A stretch of DNA of 64,000 bases. Origin: Apis mellifera (taxonomy: Eukaryota > Arthropoda > Insecta > Hymenoptera > Apidae). Numbering within the stretch: position 1 is the first letter of the stretch; every line of letters starts with the position of its first letter. The notes beneath the pieces were generated by a model. It saw only the letters and a list, made by a program, of their open reading frames with translations, had not been told where the DNA came from and ran no database searches. The stretch is taken from positions 6,754,135-6,818,134 of the forward strand of contig NC_037648.1 in the NCBI RefSeq assembly GCF_003254395.2, read 5' to 3'. The position numbers and the translations under genes were made by a program. This document shows positions 53,989 to 64,000 of this stretch, in pieces.

Positions 53989-56689
53989 TTATTTTCTTAC
54001 ATTTTTTCTTTTTTTTTTTGGTATATTGTCTTCTGTTACTTCATTAAATATTTTATCATATTCATCTAATAAATCTTTTATAAGTTTATGAATCTCTTCG
54101 GTTTTCGGAACTAAGAAAATTTCTAATATGTTATAAAATATCGTAATATTTACAGATTTATATTTATATAAACTTACGTGTATCATCAGGCAGTGATTTA
54201 AATTGTTCCAAATCTAGAGCTAAAGTTTCTACTATTTGAAGTTGTATTTGTAATTTAGGATTTGAAAATAATTTCGGATTATATTCGATATTTAATTTTT
54301 TCATTATATTTTTTAGAAGTTCAACTCCATTTGGTTCAATTGGAGGTTTTTTTTCATTATGGTTATATATAAAATCTGAGAAATATTCGCTAAGATCTCG
54401 AACATTTTCTACAATTTAAAACCAAATTATAATATATTATATATTATTATAATTTAAAATTTCTTAAAAATAAATTTATTGTATGTGTTTTTCATAATAT
54501 ATTAAATTACATCAATAAATATTAATTATTAAAATATTTTAAATATTTAATGAAATTTATATCTTTATTTTAATTTTATTTCCAAACTTATTTTTTAAAC
54601 TATCTTTTTATTATTAAATAAGAAATGTTTAAATTAACATTAATATTATATTATAATTTAAATTAATATTTTAAAAAACAAACCTCTAAATGGCATTTTA
54701 TATAAATAAAATCCACCATTATTTACATTTGGTATCATAGTATATAAACTTGAAGCAGAATAACTTCTTATTGTTACTGCACATATTATCATTAATTTCT
54801 TTGAATCACATTTATTGAGTAATGCACCAAATAATAATTTGTTATCTGCAATGAAAGATTATTCTAAATAATTTTATATATTTAAGAAATTCTATTTTAG
54901 CGAAAATATTTATAATCTTTTAAATTTAAACATAAAATAAAGTTACCTTTACGATTACTTTTGCTTGGTACAACAAAATATGGTGTTTCAACATGATATA
55001 AAAGATTATGAGAAATATGTTTTATACAAATTAAATCAATGCCTGGTTCTCGCGTTGTACTTAAGGATTTTACTTCTGCTTGTGTAAAATATATTTTTTC
55101 CAAACCGAAATTTTGATATTTTCGAATATCCATTTCTAGAACAGGTGATGATGTTTGCTTATTTTCTATGTCATCTGTCTCTTCCTATAATGTAAGCAAA
55201 AATATTATATAATTGTAGATTATTATATAAAATAAATAATATATATATAATATAATAATATATATATAATATATATATATAAATTATTGAAATACATACT
55301 GTCATTATATCATCTTTATCCACTTTAAAATATGTACATGTAGTTAAAGGAATATTAGTTTGTTTACTTATATTTTCTTTATGTAAATATTGTGTTTTAC
55401 TAAAATCAAAATAAAAATAAATTTTATAATTTTTTTTCTAGAATTTAAATGTAATAAAAAAAATTAATATATTAACCACTATAGATAAAATTTTATTTCT
55501 TACACAGAGAGATTACGAAGTGATACATCTATAGTCACATTTTCTCCAAGTCTCCAAGGTAGCTTTGCCATATTTCTGGAGGGCAATTTTACTTGTTCTA
55601 CCAAATCTTTTAAAGATGTTCTTTTATAATCATCTGCTTCAATTTTTCCAGATAACATTTCTAAATCTTTATAAAACAAATCATGATTCCAATTTTCACC
55701 CAAACCAATAACAGATAATTGGACATTTATGTCACTATAACTTGTTGCTTTTACTCTTATTCTATGTTTTTCATTATCATCTATTATTGGAGGATTATCT
55801 TGACATGTAAAAAGAATTATTCTTCTCATTGGCATAGTAATATGCACAGTCGAGAATGCTCGTGTTGCATACCATAGTACATCATGTAATGGATAAGAAG
55901 TAGAGGAAGCATTATCTCTGTAGTATTCCCATGTTTTTCCTTCATCTATATATAAAATATAATAAAAGACACAAATATATATAAAAAATTATTTAAAAAA
56001 TTTTAAAACCAATAGAATATAAATTATATTCCTTATATTAATTTTTCTTATAATATTTTAATTCTTTTTTATATAATATTATTAAAAATAGCTTTCCTCT
56101 ACATCTAATATATAATTCTTACTTTTGTAATTGTTAATTTTTTAAAAATTTTAATTTTCTCTTATTTATAATATCATAAGATGTATAATTTATATATCAA
56201 AATATTACCTATTTTCATTATATCTTTTAAATCATCCTTTGAGATAAGATTTAATTTCTTAAGAGTAAATATATTTTTTGTTTCAGAATCTGAATCATAC
56301 TTTTCAGTTCCAAATAAAATTAAACCCATCCAATCTTGTCTATTCCATACTAATTTTTGCTTAAGAATTTCTTTGTATTGCTAGATTAAAAAAGAAATTA
56401 AAATTAATTTTTAAATTCTTTTTTAAAAAATTTTAAAAATAAATATTTAACTTTAAATTAATACTTAAATAATATTATTTAAAAGTATTATTATAAAATA
56501 ATTAAAAATAATAAACTATGATACCTTTATACATTGCAAAAAATATGGAATTCCATTTTGTGGATCATTTTTGAACATTGGAGGTGTTGCATCAATTAAA
56601 AAAAGTATACCATCTCTGACACCATAAAGATCTTTAGAGTCATCTTGATAATCTTCATTTTCTAAATCTTCTTCATTAAAAGATGCCAT
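53989..56689 (-). CDS. Ku70: Ku70, DNA end-binding subunit of the Ku heterodimer
   Basis: Ku70 pairs with Ku80 to form a ring that threads onto DNA double-strand ends and recruits the non-homologous end-joining machinery in the nucleus. Eight exons are in phase: 56689-56525, 56380-56209, 55945-55504, 55399-55300, 55184-54947, 54845-54684, 54408-54178 and 54110-54001, totalling 540 codons. The acidic N-terminus (MASFNEEDLENEDYQDD) leads into the von Willebrand-A-like domain (DGILFLIDATPPMF from residue 26; WMGLILFGTEKYDS). The beta-barrel/DNA-ring region includes LPWRLGENVTIDVSL, EKIYFTQAEVKSL, YFVVPSKSNRK and LFGALLNKC, and the helical arm includes LQIQLQIVETLALDLEQF. It ends with a basic KKKRKN, possibly a nuclear signal. 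Read through, it stops at 53989-53991 (543 residues); a GTAAGA donor at 54000 would instead add small terminal exons. No SAP domain of the vertebrate type could be found, so it is about 65 residues shorter than human Ku70. Confidence 0.92.
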
Positions 56690-59600
56690 ATTTTTGTTTT
56701 CACTGTTGTTATAAATTTTTCTAAAAATTTTCTAAAAATAATTCATTTTATTTTATATTACTACTTTATTTTAATCATTCAAAATTTATAATAAAATTTG
56801 CTATAATACAATTTTAATTATTTTATTATTATATAATGTTTCAATTATATGTTAAAATATTAGTTATAAATTATGCATATGATAAAAATTATTTTCTTCA
56901 ATGAACTATTATTTCAATTGTTTCATATTATAAATAAAAAATATTACAGAAAATTTTTTGGAATTATAGATTGCCAGCGATTTTTATTTTGTGAAACAAA
57001 ATATTATTATTTCAGTTTTTTATATTTATATACTTTTTTTATATACTTTTTTTTGTTTAATGAAAGTTATTTATGATTTATTATAACAATGTATTTTTTT
57101 TATATTAAAGTAATTAATTTATCCATTGTTATCAATGTTTTCTTAACCACTCCGTTAAATTGTCGAATATAATCATGGATAAGATATAAAATAGATATAT
57201 CAATCAGTGCATTTTTTGGTTTTATAATTTAATTCTTAAATCTCATTATCATTTCAACTTTATTTTTAGTATTATCGATTCCTATATAAAATAAAAATAA
57301 AAAGAAGTAGTGAATATAGATTTTTCAAGTACTCAGAAAAGGAATAAAATGTAAATAAATAAATAAGATAATTAATTATAACAAAATATACATTTTTTAT
57401 TCACAAATTTCAGCTTATATTTATATCTGAAATAAAATATAATAATACGATATCTAATTAATATCTAATTTAATAGAATTTTATATCTTATATAATCTTA
57501 TAGAATCTTATATCTTATAGAAGATAATATTATATATTATACGTACTGAAATATCAATTACGCAAAAAAATCATGTTGATACATCTTCTATGATTTAAAA
57601 TAATAAGTTCAGAAACTATATTCATTTTAATCAAAAAAATCAATATTTTATAAATAATTTATTTGATTTTTTCATAAATATTTCCATGCATTCATAGATT
57701 TTTTGGCTATATGAATATACATTAGATAAATTTATATAATGAGTTGAATTATTCATAAATTAAAAAGTTCGTTATTCTCATATTTTTTATTATAACAATG
57801 AAAATAATATTAATTTATGAGATTTTTATTATAAAGATGAATTTAAATATAATAGTATTAAAGTTAAATTTATTTTTATATATTGCTATTATACAATTAT
57901 AAATATTATATTTATATTTATAATTTGCAATATAGATTATAAAATTGACAATTTATAATTTTTAATCAATAGATTAAATAAAACATTAATCATATATTGA
58001 GCGCATACATTTTCCAGAAGTGTAGATAAAAAAATAATAGGAAAAGAATGAAATAAAAGAGAAAGATAGACTAAATACGCTCTTATATTTATCTCTTTCT
58101 CTGTGATGAAAAAAAAAGACAGAAATATAATAAGAATATTATATATTGACTATTAATATTCTTAAATGCTAAAATTTTTTCAATTAATTATCTTTTTAAA
58201 AATATTCAAGATTAATTGATAATTAATCCTGATAATAAATACTAATAATCTACTCTATCTCTATTATTTTCTTATTATTTATTTTCTTTGTCTATATTTA
58301 TTTCATCTAAAGCACTTTAAAAATGATATTAATTCTATAATTTTAATTCTAATCCTGAATTTTTATTCTGTTTCTATTTTTCTTCTATTTATTTTCCTTG
58401 TTTATATATTCGAGTCACATTAATAAATAAAAATCTCTGATATATGACGCAAGTGTAATTTTTAATATGAATAGATTAAACATTAAAATAAATTCTAAAA
58501 AAAATAATATACAATACTATAATAATAAATATAAACATATATGATAGCTCTAAAATTTTTTTTAATAAAAAAAAAATAATTATCATTTATTTTTATTAAT
58601 TGATTTTTCTTTTTTTAATAAAATCGAATATTTTATTATCGAATAACTTAATTTTTAATACATATTGAAAGTAATGATTTATTATATTTTTGTTATATAA
58701 AATAGCAATAAAAATTTCTGAATCATAATAATAAAATAAATTGCGTGCAAATTTTTTACTAAGCAAAAATAATTATAATTAAAATTTTTTTGAAATATGT
58801 ATTAGAAATTCTCTTTAAAAATTTTAATTATTCTTAAAATTAAAAATAAATATTTAAATATAAAATTATATATAACATATAAGATAATTCATAACAGATG
58901 AATTAGTATGTCTATACCTACTCTGTTACTTTAATATTCTATATTATAGAGAAAATATAAAAATGATTTGACTTTTTTTGATTAGTGATTTCATTTCATA
59001 AAATTAATATTTTCCGATTTTGATATGCAGAAGAAGAACAGAAATACGATATTTGTCGAATATATCTTGAAGAAAAAAAATAAATGAAAAATTAGAATGT
59101 AAAAACAATTTTTATTGCAAAATTAATTGATTCGTATTAAAACAAATAAGAGTATTAATTTAGAGAAAAAATCTTTTCTTTTTAAATATTTTTGTTTCGA
59201 TTCTTTTTTTAAATATTAAGATATTTTTATAAAATCCAATTTGAAATTCTGCAATGGAATGCATAGCAAATGCAAATAAAAAATTATTATACATTTATAT
59301 ATGTATATTCAAATTAAAAATTCTTAATAATTCACATAAAAATATTATATAATATTAAATATTATATAATAATTTTCTATCTTTTTGATTAAGATAAGTA
59401 TTGAAATATTGTTTTTTGTTTAAAAGCAAAAAGAAATTCTATTTTTTATTATATTACTCATATTGAATATTTAAATAATAAAGATATGTTTGCATTTGAT
59501 ACATACACTATTTATTTATAAGTTATCAAATCAATGAGTAAATATATAAAAATATAAAATCAAATTCACATGAAGTATAAAGGTGGATATTCATTTGTTC

Positions 59601-60093
59601 ATATATCATATTAATGTACAATAAAATATGTAAATTGCAATAAAATAGATCAGTAAGCTATTATTATTATTAGTTATTTATTAATTTTTATAATAATCAT
59701 ATTAATAATAATATAATACATAATTGAATTTGTTGAACAGAAAATTTCATGTTTTATTATTCAGATTTATTTCTCTTATAGCCATATGTTTTGATGCGCA
59801 TATACAATAATGAAAATCATATTAATCATATAATAAAATAATAGAAAATCCATTTTAAATAAATAGAAATTCACTTTAAAACATAAGTATTTAAAACATA
59901 AATATTATCCATATTTATCAAACAGCGCACCTAGTGGCTATATAAAGTATTATAAACTTCAAATTTTTCAATGTTTAAATTGTAACGACTTATATTCCAT
60001 TGTTTTCAAAAAATAAGTGAATAATGCATACAACATAATTTATATAAGTTTTGATTGTTATAAAAATCAGTATAATCTCTAAATAATAATTTT
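56690..60093. other. Head-to-head intergenic region between Ku70 and kinesin-5
   Basis: About 3.4 kb of AT-rich DNA without a recognisable exon. A slightly GC-richer patch at about 57,130-57,180 could be the Ku70 promoter. Near the kinesin side lie a CTCF-like word (59,923-59,938) and a TATA-like box (59,939-59,946). The open frame at 56,873-57,076 (plus) is hydrophobic and AT-rich and looks random. Confidence 0.5.
59939..59946 (+). promoter_or_regulatory. Candidate kinesin-5 TATA box (TATATAAA)
   Basis: TATATAAA lies directly after a rare GC-rich word (cagcgcacctagtggc), about 230 bases before the kinesin ATG. Initiation would fall near 59,970, giving a leader of about 200 bases that includes an (AAT)n tract. 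Support is positional only. Confidence 0.3.
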
Positions 60094-60158
60094 AGTAATA
60101 ATAATAATAATAATAATAATAATAGTAATAATAATAGTAATAATAATAATAATAATAA
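60094..60158 (+). repeat. (AAT)n microsatellite in the kinesin-5 leader
   Basis: Roughly 20 copies of taa/aat with occasional agt interruptions, ending nine bases before the start codon at 60167. If transcribed it forms an unstructured A/U-rich 5' leader and is likely length-variable. Confidence 0.85.
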
Positions 60159-60166
60159 CAACAAAA

Positions 60167-62606
60167 ATGAATGATACACGAAGTGGAAAGAAGGAATTAT
60201 GTCAACAAATACAAGTATTTGTTCGTATTAGGTAAGTGAGTTTCATTTTTATTTCAAGAAATGAATTATTAAAAATAAAAAGAAAAATAAAAATATAAAT
60301 TATTTTAATAAATGATAATGATACTTATTAGATAATTATTATGATATATATAATAATTATGTAAAACTTAAATTTTTTTTACATATATATAAATTTAATT
60401 TATATTAATATATATTATGTTGTGTTATACAATAAAATATTAGTAGAATCTATAAATTACAAAATTTCATATGTTTAAAAATTATAAAGTTGACATTGAA
60501 TCATTAATATTAATATATCATATGTATGATATATATTATTGATATAATATATATTTAATAGAATGTTTTTCATGTAAATTCATTTATTTTTTATAATAAT
60601 TCTAATTTTTTTAATTATAATTTTTTTTAAAGGCCTATAAATAATTCTGAGAAAAATGATAAATGTACAAATATATTAGAAATTCCTAATGACAAAGAAG
60701 TAATAGTTCATGAACGTCCATATGATAAAATTTCTAAAAAATTTAAATTTAATAGTGTATTTGGACCTTCTGCAAAACAGGTATGTTTTGTATTTAATTT
60801 TACATATATAAATAAAATAGTTTATTATATATTTTTTTAAATAATAGATCAATGTATATAATGTTGTTGTTAATCCATTATTGGAACAAGTTTTGGCTGG
60901 ATATAATTGTACAGTATTTGCATATGGTCAAACTGGTACAGGAAAAACATTCACAATGGAAGGAATTAATAAAGAACCAAGTTTATATTGGCACGATGTA
61001 AGATATTTTTTATTATAAAGTAAATTTATAAGATAAAAAATTAATATTAATAATTTCTTAAATATAATAAAATAATAATTTTAATGAAAAAATGAAAAAA
61101 ATGAAAAAACATATTAATATATAATATTTTTAAAAATATTCAATGGTAAATTATATATGAATATTTTTAAATATATATTTTTGAATATAATAAAAAATAA
61201 TAAAATTAAACTTATGATTAATATTATTAATTATTATGATTTCAAAATAGCTATTGTATTATTTTTTATTATTTTTAAAATATAATATATTCTATTATAT
61301 TCTTATTCTATTTAACTTATTCTATTTAACAATTTTTATTTATATTTTATATAGTATCATTCAGTCTATTTATATATAAATACAATTTTTAAAATTACAA
61401 GATTTTGAATATTTGTATTTTTATCAAAGAGATCATTTTAAAAATTAAAAAACAAATAATGAAAAAAAAATTTATTAAGTACTATGAATTGCATTATTTT
61501 AAAATTTTTGAAAACTTAAAACATTGAAAAAAATTATTATAATATTTATAAAAAATAGGATATTTTGAAATAATTAATTATGTAAGTTTTAAAAATATAA
61601 TATAATAAAATATAATATATTAGAATTTAAGATGTACAATAAAATTTATACATATATAAATAATATATAATATATGTAATAATATGTATTATATTATATA
61701 TATAATATGTATAACAATATAATTATAGGATTCATCTGCTGGTATGATACCACGTTCTTTAAGTCACTTATTTGACAAATTGCAAGCATTGGAAACACAA
61801 GAATATACAGTTAGAGTTAGTTTTCTTGAACTCTATAATGAAGATATATTTGATCTTCTATCAAATAATCATGATGCATCTAAATTAAGGTAAATAATAA
61901 GTACTTTTAAATAAATATTATATATAAAATGATATTAATTATTTTATTAATTTTTATTATTTATCTAAATTTTAATAAACGAATATATTATATTTATATT
62001 TATAAATTTTAATAAATAAATCTAACATAATATCAATTAATTAGACTATATGAAGATGCATCAAAGAAAGGTGCAGTAATTGTACATGGATTAGAAGAAG
62101 TAACAATACACAATACAAGTGAAGTTTATAAAATTCTCAAGAATGGATCAGACAAAAGACAAACAGCTGCAACATTTATGAATACTCAATCTAGGTTATT
62201 ATTTATTTATTGAAATTATTTTTTTAAGTATAAGAATATATTTATAAATTTATATCTATCTAAATATTAATAAAAAATATTTAATTAATTATTATTTCTG
62301 ATCAGCAATATTTGAAAATAAATAAAATTATTCAATATTTAACATGTTGATAAATACTAGGAGATGCGAGGAAGAATAAAGAAAATTTGCTTTATGCTCA
62401 GAATATATTTTATATTGATAAATTAATTCATATATGTATTAATAATGTATATTCGTATATTTTTATATTGTCTGTATGTATATTTATATTTGTCTTATAT
62501 TTTAAATTGTAAATATCATTTGAGAAACAATGCTTTTTAATTGATACATCATATTCAATTTGTTTTATTTAATTTTTCTCGTATCTTTTATATTTTATTT
62601 AAGATG

Positions 62607-62678
<72 letters not shown>

Positions 62679-64000
62679 TTAAGATCTTATAAATGCTATA
62701 TTATATAATTTTATATTTTGAAGTAGTTTAATGGTTTTAACAAATGAAATTTTTGATTATAGTCGATCTCATACAATATTTTCAATTACTGTACATATGA
62801 AAGAAAGTACTATAGATGGTGAAGAAATCCTGAAAACAGGAAAACTAAATTTGGTCGATCTAGCGGGAAGTGAAAATGTAGGAAGATCTGGCTCTGTTGA
62901 TAAAAGAGCAAGAGAAGCTGGTAATATTAATCAGTCTTTATTAACTCTTGGTAGAGTTATTACAGCTCTTGTTGAAAGAGCACCACATATACCTTATCGG
63001 TAATAAAAATAAATATTTTGTTTTTTTCATAAGATTGATAATTGTTTATTATTACGTTTTATATATTATATTATTCAGAGAATCTAAACTTACAAGATTA
63101 TTACAAGAATCATTAGGTGGTCGTACAAAAACATCAATTATTGCAACTGTATCTCCTGCTAATATTAATCTTGAGGAAACATTATCAACTCTAGATTATG
63201 CACATCGTGCGAAAAATATTACTAATCGACCAGAAATAAATCAAAAACTTTCAAAACGAGAATTTTTGAAACAATATACAGAAGAAATAGAAAAATTGCG
63301 AAGAGATTTATTAGCTACACGTGAAAGAAATGGTGTTTATCTTGCAGATGATAATTTTAAAGAAATGCAAACATTAATTTCACAACAGAATAAGGAAATA
63401 GAAGAAAAAATTAATCATATAAAAGCACTTGAAAAAACTATGCAAGATAAACAGGTATTATATTTTTATTAATAAATGAAATTTTATTATTCATTTCATT
63501 GTATGACTACTATTTATAACTATAATTTTTAATGCATTATTTATTTTTTCTTTTTAGAAAATATTTAATGAACTTGAATCACAAAATATTGCTCAAATGA
63601 AAGAATTGGATGAAATTAAAACTAAATTAAATAATGCTACTGATGCTTTACAGTCAACATATAATCGATTAAAATTAACAATACAGGAACGAGATGAACA
63701 AAAATATTTAACAGAAAAATATATGAATACGGAGCAATCTTTATTAAATCAAGCTCAGACTTTAGTAAATGTTGTAGATACCGCAATAACAGATTCTTAT
63801 AGATTACATGATAAAATTGAACGGAAAAGGTTTGAATATCATATTTATATTTTTTAAGATATAATTTTTTCATACACAATAGGATTTTTGTATCTATTTA
63901 AATAAATTTTATAATTTTTAATTCATTTGAAAAATTTGTTCAATATGATTCAAATATGTATAATCTATCTATAAGTCTAATCCTATAAATTTTATGCTAG
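60167..64000 (+). CDS. Klp61F: Kinesin-5 (Eg5/Klp61F) motor, 5' part; continues past the window
   Basis: Kinesin-5 is a tetrameric plus-end motor that crosslinks and slides antiparallel spindle microtubules. Eight exons are in phase: 60167-60231, 60633-60780, 60848-60997, 61729-61889, 62045-62194, 62763-62999, 63079-63454 and 63558-63829, encoding 519 residues. The motor domain shows IQVFVRIRP, the P-loop GQTGTGKT (98-105), loop 5 with the Trp typical of this family (SLYWHDDSSAG), switch I NTQSSRSH (221-228) and switch II DLAGSE (257-262). REAGNINQSLLTLGRVITAL, ESKLTRLLQESLGGRTKTS and LSTLDYAHRAKNI follow. The neck and the start of the coiled-coil stalk come next (EEIEKLRRDLLATRERNGVY, then helical Glu/Lys/Gln-rich sequence). 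It matches Eg5 throughout. The last donor (AAAAG|GTTTGA) is weak, and the rest of the stalk and the tail (perhaps 500 residues) lie outside the window. Catalytic motifs are intact. Confidence 0.95.
62606..62678. repeat. (AT)n / (ATGTAT)n microsatellite in a kinesin-5 intron
   Basis: About 45 bases of AT dinucleotides followed by atgtat hexamer repeats, located about 90 bases before the exon 6 acceptor. Confidence 0.9.

Noticed and set aside
56181..56384. Plus-strand 67-residue frame
   Set aside because: Antisense of Ku70 exon 2, whose product is recognisable and in phase.
63637..63879. Minus-strand 80-residue frame
   Set aside because: Antisense of kinesin-5 exon 8.

Overview
The window looks like nuclear DNA of an insect, most likely a honey bee (Apis) or a close hymenopteran. 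The organism call is an inference. It rests on an extremely AT-rich background with many (AT)n tracts, GT-AG introns from under 100 bases to several kilobases, and proteins whose closest recognisable relatives are insect or animal ones: a furin-type serpin with an ER-retrieval tail, a mite group-7-allergen/JHBP-like protein, Ku70 and kinesin-5. Nothing looks bacterial: there are no operons, ribosome binding sites, CRISPR arrays or insertion sequences.

Layout. (1) 1-240 is a small GC-richer island. (2) About 6.5-17 kb, minus strand, holds a four-exon gene for a group-7-allergen/JHBP-like protein whose domain is split by a Lys/Asn/Thr-rich insert of about 150 residues. Its last exon lies 7.3 kb from the one before it, and a possible leader exon sits at 20.8 kb. 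(3) 21-31.6 kb is an AT-rich desert with several short GC-richer islands, one carrying nested inverted repeats (22,976-23,200). (4) 31.6-40.7 kb, minus strand, holds a secreted Asp-rich protein: TATA box, 5' UTR exon, an exon with signal peptide and two poly-Asp runs, then a long acidic exon ending in a basic tail. (5) 41-49.8 kb is another desert with a three-copy tandem repeat, a 69-bp (AT)n tract, a 21-bp palindrome and a few islands. (6) 49.9-53.3 kb, plus strand, is an eight-exon serpin. (7) 54-56.7 kb, minus strand, is Ku70, tail-to-tail with the serpin. (8) From 60.2 kb to the window end, plus strand, is the 5' half of kinesin-5 (motor domain and start of the stalk), head-to-head with Ku70 across 3.5 kb.

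The genes do not form one pathway. Ku70 acts in DNA end joining and kinesin-5 in spindle bipolarity; they are simply neighbours. The most interesting gene is the serpin. When spliced it has a signal peptide, an RLRR P4-P1 reactive site placed as in Drosophila Spn4A, and a C-terminal RDEL, so it is predicted to patrol the early secretory pathway against furin-like proprotein convertases. The Asp-rich protein and the group-7-like protein with its odd insert have no assigned function.

Exon boundaries were set by hand from GT/AG sites, reading-frame phase and family resemblance, and every internal phase closes. No similarity search was run.
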